Part shown: in pieces, positions 44,196 to 52,272 of the stretch
How the letters are laid out: the number at the start of each line of letters is the position of its first letter
Position numbering within the stretch: position 1 is the first letter of the stretch
Origin: Hyphomicrobium_A sp964493785
Lineage (GTDB): Bacteria; Pseudomonadota; Alphaproteobacteria; Rhizobiales; Hyphomicrobiaceae
DNA length: 64,000 bases
Direction of reading: 5' to 3'
NCBI GenBank assembly: GCA_964493785.1
Contig: CAZBPM010000001.1
Coordinates: 124,001-188,000, forward strand
Translations under genes and position numbers: made by a program
The notes under the pieces: generated by a model
Databases searched by the model: none
Told to the model about the DNA's origin: nothing
The model's input: only the letters and a program-made list of their open reading frames with translations

Positions 44196-44689
44196 GCGAA
44201 GCCGAAGAGCCGGGTCAGCTGCCGAAGTCGAGGCTGATCGCGATTACGCTGGACGAGAAGTCGACGGCGACGACCAACTCGAACATCGAGCATGAGCGCG
44301 AGGTCGCGATCTTCGACATCATCGAGGGCAACTCGTTCGCACTCGATGGCCGCGACGACGGCCCATACAAGCTGAATCTCGGCATGTCCGAGGACCGGCT
44401 GGTGCTGGCAGTAAGCAGCGAGACGGATGTCCCGCTGGTGACGCATATGCTGTCGCTGACGCCGCTGAAGCGCATCATGAAGGACTATTTCATGATCTGC
44501 GAAAGCTACTACGAAGCGATCCGCACCGCGCCGCCGTCGCGGATACAGGCGATCGACATGGGTCGCCGCGGGCTGCACGACGAGGGCAGCCGCACGCTGC
44601 TGGAGCGCCTGTCGGGCAAGATCTCGGTCGACCTCGACACCGCACGGCGTCTTTTCACGCTCATCTGCGCGCTGCACTGGAAGGGGTAG
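44192..44689 (+). CDS. UPF0262 family protein
   Basis: This 165-residue protein has EREVAIFDIIEGNSFAL near residues 32-48, GPYKLNLGMSEDRLVL near 55-70, LKRIMKDYFMICESYYEAI near 93-111 and a C-terminal LFTLICALHWKG, which match UPF0262. It follows hisD with an ATGA overlap and so is translationally coupled. The family's role is unknown, but conserved linkage to hisD and the phosphatase gene suggests a shared pathway. Confidence 0.9.
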   Translation: MSEAEEPGQLPKSRLIAITLDEKSTATTNSNIEHEREVAIFDIIEGNSFALDGRDDGPYKLNLGMSEDRLVLAVSSETDVPLVTHMLSLTPLKRIMKDYFMICESYYEAIRTAPPSRIQAIDMGRRGLHDEGSRTLLERLSGKISVDLDTARRLFTLICALHWKG

Positions 44690-44748
44690 CGTGATGGCCA
44701 AGAAATTTTCAGTTGTGAACCGAACTTCAGAATCGGGACGCTAGTGCG

Positions 44749-45270
44749 ATGTCTCGCGATGTCGCGAGCGGCTCCGGGGTCGGGACCAGGGATGCACCAC
44801 CTGCCGGCGGTCTTCCGCCGTCAGGCGAGCTGCCCGGCGCGGTACTGTTCGCTTGCACGACGAATGCGGTGCGCTCCGTCATGGCTGCAGCGATCCTGCG
44901 GCATCTGGCGGGCAAGCGGGCGTATGTCGCCTCGGCGGGCGTGCGCGCGGGGACGGTCGATCCATTCGTAACGGCGGTGATGGACGAGATCGGCATCGAC
45001 GTGTCGCAGCACACGCCGAACACGTTGCGCGATCTCAACGATACGTCTTTCGATCTCATCGTGACGCTGTCGCCGGAGGCGCATCACCAAGCGCTCGAGC
45101 TGACCCGCACGATGGCCGTCGATGTTGAGTACTGGCCGACGATCGATGCCACGGTGATGAGCAACGAGGGGACGCGGGAGCAGGCGCTGATGCACTACCG
45201 GGGCGTTCGCGATCAGATGTTCGAGCGGATCAAGAAGCGGTTTGGCTTCGAGGGCGGTCCGACGGTGTAA
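44749..45270 (+). CDS. Low-molecular-weight phosphatase / arsenate reductase-like protein
   Basis: The protein is 173 residues. After an N-terminal extension of about 27 residues, ACTTNAVRSVMAAAILRHL is the CX5R phosphate-binding loop of low-molecular-weight protein tyrosine phosphatases or ArsC-type arsenate reductases. VEYWPTIDAT near the C-terminus provides the general-acid Asp position. In Rhizobiales this gene follows UPF0262. Its 3' end overlaps the convergent cyclase gene by 41 bases. Confidence 0.87.
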   Translation: MSRDVASGSGVGTRDAPPAGGLPPSGELPGAVLFACTTNAVRSVMAAAILRHLAGKRAYVASAGVRAGTVDPFVTAVMDEIGIDVSQHTPNTLRDLNDTSFDLIVTLSPEAHHQALELTRTMAVDVEYWPTIDATVMSNEGTREQALMHYRGVRDQMFERIKKRFGFEGGPTV

Positions 45271-46651
45271 GGTCGGCCGGGGCCGGCTTTTCGTCAATGA
45301 GGAACCAGGCTTCCTGCGCGCCGATGCCCTTGATCTCGAGGGCCGTACACGCCTCGTAGATGAAGCTGTCACCCAGCTTTTGACGGCAGCCGGGGCAAAT
45401 GAGAATGCGTCCGGGCTGGGATTGTCCTTCGAGGCGGCTGGCGAGATTCACGGGGTCGCCCCAAACGTCATAGCTGAATTTTTTGGTGCCAATGACGCCG
45501 GCCATCATCGGGCCGGAGGCCATGCCGATGCGCAGACTGATGGCGATGCCGCTGTCGTGTAGCCGCTCGACGGTGGCAAGCATGTCGAGGCCCATGCGCG
45601 CGAGACGGACCGCGTGATCGGGCGCCGGCTCGGGAAGGCCGGCAACGACCATGTAGGCGTCGCCGATGGTCTTGATCTTCTCGACACCGTGGCGGACGGC
45701 GAGGGCATCGAACTCCGAGACGATGCGGCTCAACATATCGACGGTGGCATGAGCGCCGAGGCGGCGCGCGAGCGCAACGAAGCCGGATATGTCGGCGAAC
45801 ATCACCGAGGCATCGTCGATGGCGTCGGCGATCAGAGTTCCCGGATTGGCTTTCAGGCGCTCGACGATCGGATCGGGAAGTACGTTGCGCAGAACGGCAT
45901 CCGTTTCGGCCTTGGCCTGCTCGGCCAGACTGAAGGCGTAGTAGACCGAGGCCGCGATGAGCAGGACGGTGGTTATGGCGGCCTGCGTGTAGAGGGAATC
46001 GATGGCCGCCTGCTGTTCGGCAGTTGCGTCGGCGATGGGTGGAAACCAGAACCAAGCCAGTATGTGCAGGACGAGCCCGAGACCCACGACTGCCGCCACG
46101 AGCTTGATGCGATGCAGCCCGAAAATCACGAACGGGGCGGCCGCGCCGATGATGTACTGCAGGTGTGCGCCACCCTCGCGGCTGAAGAACTCCGTGAAGG
46201 TGAAAAGGGCTGCGTATTCTGCACCAACCAGAAGCAGGCCGCCGGCAATCTCGTTGATGCGGTGCGCAAAGGGCACCATGAGAACCGTTGCGACGAGTGC
46301 CAGGTTGACCCAGACCATCGTCGCGTTGGTGGCGTAGTCAGTCGTTGCCTGCTGGATCGCATAGAGCAGCGTCGTCGTCGCGATCAGGTAGCACATGACG
46401 TTGAGGATCTTCAGGCGCCGCTTGACGTCTGGCGGATAGCCGGCCGTGCCGGCAGCGGCAAGACGCCTGCCCAAGGCACGCAGCCTGCGCATTGGGGCGT
46501 TGTCGAAGAGGGGGCGGAGAATAAACGACACATAGGATCTTACGGTGCGCAGCGGTGTTGCTGCGCGCTCCGTAACCACACGCTGATACGCACGCAGACG
46601 CTCGATGCGTCGCGGCGGATCAGATCGGCAGCGATCTGATGTTTTCTGCAT
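45230..46651 (-). CDS. Membrane-bound adenylate/guanylate cyclase (class III)
   Basis: This 473-residue protein has six or so hydrophobic segments between residues 80 and 245, then a linker and a class III catalytic domain from about 278. That domain has SVMFADISGFVALARRL (metal-binding Asp), a second metal Asp in IKTIGDAYMVVAGLPEP, and YDVWGDPVNLASRLEG near the end (transition-state Asn/Arg). PICTTGC-like LICPGCRQKL follows. It makes cAMP (or cGMP) at the inner membrane. It is immediately downstream of a Crp/Fnr gene (2 bases apart), so it is probably cotranscribed with that possible receptor. Confidence 0.92.
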   Translation of the reverse strand: MQKTSDRCRSDPPRRIERLRAYQRVVTERAATPLRTVRSYVSFILRPLFDNAPMRRLRALGRRLAAAGTAGYPPDVKRRLKILNVMCYLIATTTLLYAIQQATTDYATNATMVWVNLALVATVLMVPFAHRINEIAGGLLLVGAEYAALFTFTEFFSREGGAHLQYIIGAAAPFVIFGLHRIKLVAAVVGLGLVLHILAWFWFPPIADATAEQQAAIDSLYTQAAITTVLLIAASVYYAFSLAEQAKAETDAVLRNVLPDPIVERLKANPGTLIADAIDDASVMFADISGFVALARRLGAHATVDMLSRIVSEFDALAVRHGVEKIKTIGDAYMVVAGLPEPAPDHAVRLARMGLDMLATVERLHDSGIAISLRIGMASGPMMAGVIGTKKFSYDVWGDPVNLASRLEGQSQPGRILICPGCRQKLGDSFIYEACTALEIKGIGAQEAWFLIDEKPAPADLTPSDRPRSQTAS

Positions 46652-46653
46652 CC

Positions 46654-47352
46654 TTACTCGGCGCCGGCTATCGCCTGCAGCTCCTCGAGGTCGCAGATGA
46701 TACGCGAGCCGCTGCGCTCCAGCGCGCCGCTCGCTTCCAGCATGGATAAGGCTGTGTTGACCTTCGGCCGGCTGGCGCCAATGAGCAAGGCAAGCTCGCT
46801 CTGCGACATCGGCAGGTCGATGGTGACGCGCTCTTCATCTCCACCGGGCGACTTGGCGCGCGCGGCGGCGAGGAAGAAGCGGGCAAGCCGGCCTTCGATC
46901 GGGTACAGGGCGATGGCCTCGAGCTGCTGGTCGGCCTCGCGGATGCGTGAGCAGAGAAAGCGGACCGCGGCCTCGGCAACGTGCGGCTCCGTTTCCATCA
47001 AGCGCTTGAACGCCGGCTTGGAGAGCGATAGCGCGCTGACCTTGCCGACGGCGGTGGCGTCTGCAGACCGGGGGCCGCCATCCAGCATGGCGATCTCACC
47101 GAAGATGGAGCCGGGTTCGGCGTGGGCGAACGACAGCTCTCGTCCTTCGGCGGTAAGAACTGATATGCGCACGCGACCGGAGACGACGAGATAGATCTCG
47201 CGGCCGGTATCGCCGCGGGCGAAAATGACCTGGTTGGGGTCGAAGCTGACCTCACGCATCTCTTCGGCGATGGTGTGGCGCTCGGCTTCATCGAGCGAGC
47301 CGAACAAAGCGGTGCGGCCGAGTAATTGAATAATGGCGGTCTTGGCAATCAT
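46654..47352 (-). CDS. Crp/Fnr family transcriptional regulator
   Basis: This 232-residue protein has a cyclic-nucleotide-binding domain from about 15 to 130, with GREIYLVVSGRVRIS near residues 49-63 and IFGEIAMLDGGPRSADATA near 84-102, including the Glu and Arg positions used for cAMP binding. A C-terminal winged helix follows with QSELALLIGASRPKVNTALSML near 180-200. No Fnr-type cysteine cluster is seen, so it is more Crp-like. It is just upstream of a class III cyclase on the same strand. Confidence 0.92.
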   Translation of the reverse strand: MIAKTAIIQLLGRTALFGSLDEAERHTIAEEMREVSFDPNQVIFARGDTGREIYLVVSGRVRISVLTAEGRELSFAHAEPGSIFGEIAMLDGGPRSADATAVGKVSALSLSKPAFKRLMETEPHVAEAAVRFLCSRIREADQQLEAIALYPIEGRLARFFLAAARAKSPGGDEERVTIDLPMSQSELALLIGASRPKVNTALSMLEASGALERSGSRIICDLEELQAIAGAE

Positions 47353-47596
47353 GGTAGAAGCCCTTTCGGCCCCAATGCCGGCAGATTTATCCTGAAAAGC
47401 TATCGATCTGGCAACGTCCGATTGACCACTTGCTTTTCCTATGGCCTCTCTGCAATGTCAGAACGCCCCGTATCAGTGCGTCAGCAACTGAAAACACAGG
47501 TCGTAGGCCGTACTCCTGGCGATTGCTCGAGCTTTCGTCAGTTTCCGTAGTAACAGCCACACAGACCTGCCTGAAATCCTCCAAGGTGACGTTTCG

Positions 47597-48340
47597 ATGA
47601 TCGCCAAGGCCAGTTTCCTCACCGCGTTCAGCCGGACCGACAGTCCGCGCCGCGAGACCTTGCGCCGAGAGCTGGCGCGTGAAAATGCCGGCCAGTCGGC
47701 AAATGCGGCGCGTCCGACGCTGGTTCTTGCCAGCGCCAGCCCGCGGCGTCTGATGCTTCTATCGCAGGTCGGGATCGAGCCCGACGCTCTGCGGCCGTCG
47801 TCGATCGACGAATCAGCGCGACGTGGGGAGATGCCCCGCGCCTATGCCGCGCGCATCGCCCGTACCAAGGCGGAGACGGCGCGCGACCAGATCTCCAATG
47901 ATAAAGATATCGCCTCGGCCTACGTGCTGGCCGCGGACACGGTCGTTGCCGTCGGACGGCGCATCCTGATGAAGCCGTCGAACATCGAGGAAGCGGCGAA
48001 CTGCTTGCAGCTTCTTTCGGGGCGCGCGCATCGGGTGCTGACCAGCGTATGTCTCATTACGCCGGATGACCGCGTGCGCCACAAGATCGTCGACACGCGG
48101 GTGCGCTTCAAACACCTGACGCGTGAGGAGATCGAGGCCTACATCGCTTCGCGCGAGTGGCGCGGCAAGGCGGGCGGCTATGCCATCCAGGGCCTCGCTG
48201 GCTGCTTCGTGCAGAAGATCGTCGGCTCGTACACGAGCGTTGTCGGGCTGCCGCTCACCGAGGTGGTGACAATGCTGGTCGGGGAAGGCTTCCCAATCCA
48301 TTTCGCCTGGGTGCGTGCGGCCGAGCTCGACCCAACCTGA
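47597..48340 (+). CDS. maf: Maf-like nucleotide pyrophosphatase
   Basis: This 247-residue protein starts with a roughly 40-residue variable tail, then LVLASASPRRLMLLSQVGI near 42-60 (the S-x-R-R motif of Maf), EDARAxR-like AYVLAADTVVAVG near 110-122 and GYAIQGLAGCFVQKIVGSY near 195-213. Maf proteins hydrolyse noncanonical or pyrimidine nucleoside triphosphates and affect septum formation. It comes next to yacG as usual in alphaproteobacteria. Whether the start is at ATG 47597 or later is uncertain because of the variable N-terminus. Confidence 0.92.
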   Translation: MIAKASFLTAFSRTDSPRRETLRRELARENAGQSANAARPTLVLASASPRRLMLLSQVGIEPDALRPSSIDESARRGEMPRAYAARIARTKAETARDQISNDKDIASAYVLAADTVVAVGRRILMKPSNIEEAANCLQLLSGRAHRVLTSVCLITPDDRVRHKIVDTRVRFKHLTREEIEAYIASREWRGKAGGYAIQGLAGCFVQKIVGSYTSVVGLPLTEVVTMLVGEGFPIHFAWVRAAELDPT

Positions 48341-48361
48341 TTGCGTTGGGAGTGGTGTCCG

Positions 48362-48595
48362 ATGGTCAGCGGTAAGCAACCTGCGAGCGGCTATGGCCGC
48401 TGTCCCATCTGCCGAGCGAAGGCCGAGCTGGATTTCCGGCCGTTTTGCTCCAAGCGCTGCCGCGATATCGACCTCGCGCGGTGGCTGGGAGATGGGTACG
48501 CCATCCCCGGTGGTCTGGAAGACAGCGACGAGGACGGCGAGGAGCCGGGATCTGGCGAGCGCGGCCAGCGCCACGGCGACGACGACGCGGGCTGA
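48362..48595 (+). CDS. yacG: DNA gyrase inhibitor YacG
   Basis: This 77-residue protein from ATG 48362 has the four-cysteine zinc finger RCPICRAKAELDFRPFCSKRCRDIDLARWL near residues 14-43 (two CxxC-like pairs), the YacG hallmark, then an acidic tail. YacG binds GyrB and inhibits gyrase DNA binding. GGGAG precedes the ATG. The gene lies 21 bases after maf, the conserved order. Confidence 0.92.
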   Translation: MVSGKQPASGYGRCPICRAKAELDFRPFCSKRCRDIDLARWLGDGYAIPGGLEDSDEDGEEPGSGERGQRHGDDDAG

Positions 48596-48762
48596 GGCAT
48601 TCGGTCGGTGCCGTGTGGGGTGCCGGTCGTCTGGCTAAGCCTTGGAATCTGGGGCCGAAAGAGGCGGCGGTCCGGCGCTCGTTAAGTTGCTGGACAGGCG
48701 GCGATGCGCTCCCTATAAGGGCCGGGCTCTGACGCCCTGAGGGTTCTTCGCTCAGAGCAAAT

Positions 48763-48838
48763 GCCCAGGTAGCTCAGTTGGTAGAGCACGTGACTGAAAA
48801 TCACGGTGTCGCTGGTTCAATTCCGGCCCTGGGCACCA
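48763..48838 (+). tRNA. tRNA-Phe (anticodon GAA)
   Basis: The cloverleaf has acceptor GCCCAGG pairing with CCTGGGC, a D-arm AGCTCAGTTGGTAGAGC, an anticodon arm GTGAC-TGAAAAT-C(AC) with anticodon GAA, and a T-arm containing GGTTCAATTCC. CCA is encoded. It follows yacG as in other Rhizobiales and marks the left edge of the accessory region with island remnants. Confidence 0.97.
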
Positions 48839-49000
48839 GCCTTTTCAATACGTTAGGCTGTCATATTCCAACGTCATCAGGTCCAAGGGCTCAAAAGTAA
48901 TCCCCGTGTAAGACGGTCAGCGTGCTCACGCTCGCTGTCGCTCGCTGGCATGGCTTCGCCACTCGTGAGCTGCGCTCACTTCTCCCCCGTGCGGGGGTGC

Positions 49001-49035
49001 TACCAACTGAGCTGCCTGGACATTTGCTCTGAGCG
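49001..49035 (-). repeat. Inverted partial copy of the tRNA-Phe 5' end and leader
   Basis: The minus strand reads CGCTCAGAGCAAATGTCCAG followed by GCAGCTCAGTTGGTA. The tRNA locus (48749-48784) reads CGCTCAGAGCAAATGCCCAG followed by GTAGCTCAGTTGGTA. Only two of 35 bases differ. It therefore copies 14 bases of leader plus about 21 bases of tRNA, inverted, about 220 bases downstream. It lacks the anticodon and T arms and cannot make a tRNA. Confidence 0.75.
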
Positions 49036-49120
49036 GCGACCACTTCCCTCAGACGACTGACTATCTGTGCAGACGCAACCCATTCCTGCTGGCTGGCGGT
49101 ACTAGCGGGTACCCCGGGGG

Positions 49121-49141
49121 ATGGGGGTAGACCTCCCCCAT
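49121..49141. other. Hairpin ATGGGGG-loop-CCCCCAT
   Basis: Perfect 7-base arms ATGGGGG and CCCCCAT flank TAGACCT. It is 86 bases past the inverted tRNA fragment. The role is unknown; it could be a terminator end or a recombination-site arm. Confidence 0.5.
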
Positions 49142-49187
49142 ATGGAATTAGACCTTCGAGTATCCAGGCAGAAATTCAGCGACCGGT

Positions 49188-49210
49188 AGAAGGGAAGGAG
49201 CATCCCTTCT
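49188..49210. other. Hairpin AGAAGGGA-loop-TCCCTTCT
   Basis: Perfect 8-base arms AGAAGGGA and TCCCTTCT flank AGGAGCA. It lies between the tRNA scar and the primase remnant and may be the terminator of the latter (minus strand), although no U-run is visible. Confidence 0.5.
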
Positions 49211-49282
49211 GAGGCCAGCTAATCGCGACCGCCAGCCGATAGCCTTGTCGTAGCGATCGGCGCGTTGATCCGCTCAGTCTAC

Positions 49283-49771
49283 TCAATATGGCTCCAGAAA
49301 GAGCAATTTCAGACGGAATATATTGCCAGTCGAACCATCATTTTGACGTATGTAGACCATGCCCTTGCGCTTCTGGTAGACGTCTCGTTCTAAAAGGTCT
49401 CCCTTGAAGTAGACTTCCTCGCGTGGCTGTTCGCCATTTGCATGACACCAATTGCAGTACACCTCATAGAGCTGCCGAGCTGGCGCCTTCTGAGAAGGAT
49501 CGGCGTGCAGCTTGGCGAACTTGGCGAGAGGATCGTTAGCCGAGATATAAGCGTCGGTCTCATCCAAGACGACTTGCGGCGTCTCACCTAGACCGTGCTC
49601 GCAGTAGGCACGTGCGCCTTCCACAAGCCATGCAAAGATCCCATCCTTCTCCGCTAGCAGCTTTGAGAAGAGCTTGTTGTCCCGCGCCGCACCGTCAAAC
49701 CGTGCTCGAAACGGCAGGACGTAGACGCGCCGCTTAAACCCGTGTGATCCGTCCCTAAAGCGGTTGGGCAT
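49283..49771 (-). pseudogene. C-terminal fragment of a P4-type phage/plasmid primase-helicase
   Basis: The frame encodes 162 residues beginning just before RRVYVLPFRARF, then LLAEKDGIFAWLVEGARAY and later TDAYISANDPLAKF, which match the end of P4-family primases (after the helicase domain). The rest of the primase-helicase is missing and no in-frame continuation is seen upstream. It stops next to a monooxygenase remnant. Such genes belong to phages, plasmids and integrative elements, so this is a trace of a lost mobile element beside tRNA-Phe. Confidence 0.72.
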
Positions 49772-49841
49772 ACGTCGATCAAGCAGCGATGGCCTTCTCC
49801 GGCGTCGTGCGAATGTCGAGCCTCGACATCCGGCCGTGTGA

Positions 49842-50095
49842 CGAGCCGTGCGTCGATCATTTCCGCGAGTTCGCCAACGATGGCGGTGCGGCCGAGCGCG
49901 ACTGACGCCATGGTATAGCGCGGCATGCTGTCGGCCACCGGATGCCGCTGGGCATGATAGGTATCGAGCAGCGATACGGGTGCCGATCGCTTGACCAGCT
50001 GCGCGAGCTTCCCAGGTTGACCGCGTCCTCGATGCCGAGGTTCATGACAAAGGTGCCTGCCGGATCGTGGACGTGCGCCGCATCGCCCGCGGGCA
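49842..50095 (-). pseudogene. Frameshifted remnant of an FAD-dependent aromatic monooxygenase
   Basis: On the minus strand one frame reads GDAAHVHDPAGTFVMNLG then IEDAVNL, and another reads KLAQLVKRSAPVSLLDTYHAQRHPV then YTMASVALGRT. Joined, they match the FAD_binding_3 GDAAH...MNLGIxDAVNLGWKLA motif and the segment after it. A 4-base deletion in the GGTTGGAAG position (leaving GGAAG) explains the frame change. Both ends are missing. It lies between the primase and integrase remnants. Confidence 0.7.
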
Positions 50096-50264
50096 GGACG
50101 CGGCTCTTTCAATCGACGCAGCGTCGGCCTCGAGCGGCACGCTGCCACCTCACAGTAGTTCCGCAGGGATGCGCGCGTCGTCCCAATAGCTGCCATTGGC
50201 TGCAAGTGGTGGGCGCCCCCTTCACGATCGCCGGCAAGGTCCGCTCGCTGAGGTCAAGCGTCGT

Positions 50265-50538
50265 TCAGATATTGATCTTCTCCGCGATCTCGATCGCATC
50301 AATCCGCTTCGATGCCAAGGTAGCGAACCGTGCTCTCGATCTTGGAGTGTCCGAGCTGGAGCTGCACTGCGCGCAGGTTTCCAGTCCGGCGATAGATCAG
50401 CACCGCTTTCGTGCGCCGCAGCGAGTGGGTGCCGAACTTGGCTGGGTCGAGCCCGATGCTGGCGACCCACTCATGAACAAGACGCGCGTCAATCTGCGCA
50501 AGTCGGCCTGATCTGGCAGGCGCGCAAAGTTCTTGCAC
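50265..50538 (-). pseudogene. C-terminal remnant of a tyrosine recombinase (integrase)
   Basis: The 79-residue frame holds GTHSLRRTKAVLIYRRTG with the HxxR catalytic pair, then LGHSKIESTVRYLGIEAD with the Leu-Gly-His and the catalytic Tyr (VRYLGIE). The catalytic N-terminal Arg and Lys are absent; an in-frame TAA lies a few codons upstream. One extra base after GCGGAT puts the remaining codons (DAIEIAEKINI) in the next frame, ending at 50265. It is a broken island integrase. Confidence 0.75.
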
Positions 50539-51002
50539 GCTTAGACGTTATGGGGCGGGCCACGGGTCGATATCGCAGGCCGTTGTGAGGGTATCTGTCG
50601 CGGTTCGCGCCGAGCAGAAAGGCCAAATATTGTCTCTCTATGCGAGCTCCACATTCAGCAATGCGGACTACTCAGCGTGCCAAAGTAGCGATCAGCCGAT
50701 TATCGCTAGCGCAGAGCGGACCAAAGTCCAGTAAGCCCCCTCCGATGGAGCGAAATAAACCCGCGGCAAGTATATCTGCCGCGAAGCATACGGCGAGCGG
50801 ACACTGTGGCCATGCGATCTTGTTCGACTTCTGCGGAGCCAAATTGCCGAAGTAGGTTTCGCGAGAGCTGGCGCGCCTTCAGTGTCTCCTTGCGCTTATC
50901 GTGGAAGCTATCATTATCTCCGGTAGCCATAGAAGTTCGTTCTCGGCAAAGCGACGGAAGCAACCGATCATGAAGATGCGGAATCCCGAGTCAAATCGAG
51001 CG
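50539..51002. other. Intergenic region without a convincing gene
   Basis: Open frames of 70-85 codons occur on both strands (for example 50640-50855 on +, 50706-50930 on -), but none has a ribosome-binding site or family signature. Local base composition is lower in G+C than in the core genes, in keeping with the acquired or decayed region. Confidence 0.4.
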
Positions 51003-51401
51003 ATGATGATGAAGTCCGGCCTAGGACTCCTAATGACACTGGCCGCATTGGCGACAGCTGCGCCGGCCTTAAGTAAGGCTGGCAGCCTTTCCGGCTCCTG
51101 GAGCGGCGGAGGTTGGGTATCGTTCGCATCAGGCACTAAGGAGCGAGCGCGGTGCCGTGCACGGTACAGTCGCTCCGGGGGTGACAGTTATACACTCAGC
51201 GCGACCTGTGCGACCGCGTCCGGCAAAGCCTCGCAAACAGCAACCGTGTATGAGGTCAGCCCCAATCGCTATCGGGGCAGCTTCCACAATGCCGAATACA
51301 ACGTGTCCGGAACCATCCGCGTGGTGGTGCATGGCAACAGCCAATCCGTGACACTTTCGGGCGATAGCGGTTCGGCGTCGCTAAATCTGAGCCGACACTA
51401 A
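51003..51401 (+). CDS. Secreted protein related to the 22.5-kb secreted protein
   Basis: The protein is 132 residues from the ATG triplet at 51003-51011; upstream in-frame ATGs exist but this one gives a signal peptide (GLGLLMTLAALATAAPALS). The mature part starts GSLSGSWSGGGWVSFASG, with RARCRARYSRSGG, YTLSATCATASGKAS, NRYRGSFHNAEYNVSGTI and GDSGSASLNLSR. This order of elements (GxWxGxG, CRAxY, CA-GK, YNxxG) repeats that of the protein at 22469-23053, so they are probably paralogs. Confidence 0.6.
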   Translation: MMMKSGLGLLMTLAALATAAPALSKAGSLSGSWSGGGWVSFASGTKERARCRARYSRSGGDSYTLSATCATASGKASQTATVYEVSPNRYRGSFHNAEYNVSGTIRVVVHGNSQSVTLSGDSGSASLNLSRH

Positions 51402-51650
51402 AAGATGAACCGGGCAGCAAGGCGGTAGCGCCCTCTCCGCTCATGGGCTCATTTCTTTTTGTATGGGAGGTAATGCGCGACTTCTAGCACACGGACTTGG
51501 GCAGGCAGCAACCCCGATGCGCTCTCCTGGCCCTGCGTGCGCTGCGCATAGCGGCATCAGGAGAATCGTGGCCAAGCGGTCATTGCCATCTCCCAGTTTG
51601 GGCTAGCGCGCAGCTTCTCCAAAACCATCCGTTCGCTCCGCCAAGGTTTT

Positions 51651-52094
51651 TTACGAGCCGCGATGTACCAATACCGCGGTCTTTCCGTGGGCGACTACTT
51701 TGCTCGTCTCGCTCCCCAGAAGCACTCGCTCAGCGCCGCGTCGGCCATGGGAACCCATAACGATCAGATCGCAGGCATGCTCGTCAGCAGCGGCGAGTAT
51801 GGCTTCAGATGGACGGGAGTGCTGCAACTGGACCGCGGTGCACGCGACTCCCTTCGCGCTGGCAAGGTCAGCCACTTCCGCTAGGCAGCGCTCGCCGTAT
51901 TTTCGCGTGCGCTCTGTGAACTGCTCCTCAGTAACTCCAAGCACGAGCTCGCTGAGGCCCACCGAGCTCCAAGTCGGCGTAACCGTGAGCAGCGTGACGG
52001 TTGCATCGAATGCTTTCGCGATCTCCAGTCCAGCTTTGGCCGCGCTGAGGGAGCACGCAGATCCGTCAATTGCAATGAGGATGTTTCGATACAT
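51651..52094 (-). CDS. Universal stress protein (UspA family)
   Basis: The protein is 147 residues from the ATG at 52094 (GGAAGGA upstream). It has RNILIAIDGSACS near 3-15 (beta strand and Asp of the nucleotide site) and LIVMGSHGRRGAERVLLGSETSKVVAHGKTAVLVH near 110-144, with the ATP-binding G2xG9xGS pattern (GSHGRRGAERVLLGS). UspA proteins help cells survive stress; the ATP-binding form is shown here. Another UspA gene lies 2.3 kb away in the same region. Confidence 0.9.
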   Translation of the reverse strand: MYRNILIAIDGSACSLSAAKAGLEIAKAFDATVTLLTVTPTWSSVGLSELVLGVTEEQFTERTRKYGERCLAEVADLASAKGVACTAVQLQHSRPSEAILAAADEHACDLIVMGSHGRRGAERVLLGSETSKVVAHGKTAVLVHRGS

Positions 52095-52272
52095 AGGGTT
52101 CCTTCCCAAGCGGGTCTTTCCAACGTGGCCGCAGCTGCAATTTTAGCTATGTGCTCGATGCATCTGAGGACCAGGACGAAGCCCTTTAGAACTGAACATT
52201 GCTGTACACGCTCATGCCGAGCATGAATTGATCGTACCGGCGGTGGCGCAGCACCGACGATGTCTGTTGCCG

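Larger units (their letters stand above)
48839..49282. other. Non-coding junction region behind tRNA-Phe
   Basis: No gene is seen. The stretch contains short palindromic motifs (AGCGTGCTCACGCT and GTGAGCTGCGCTCAC), the inverted tRNA fragment at 49001-49035 and two strong hairpins. It looks like a scar of recombination between the tRNA and the decayed island genes. Confidence 0.55.

Noticed and set aside
45614..46639. 341-codon + strand frame opposite the cyclase gene
   Set aside because: The cyclase on the minus strand has membrane segments and complete catalytic motifs; the + frame is its antisense shadow.
48901..49000. Repetitive GCTCACGCTCGCTGTCGCTC stretch considered as a CRISPR or REP cluster
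   Set aside because: The units are short, irregular and lack spacers of equal length; they are only overlapping small palindromes.
49942..50511. 189-codon + strand frame across the remnant region
   Set aside because: It runs antisense to the monooxygenase and integrase remnants, which have recognisable motifs on the minus strand.
50640..50963. Two overlapping frames of 71 and 85 codons on opposite strands
   Set aside because: Neither has a plausible ribosome-binding site or family signature; left as non-coding.
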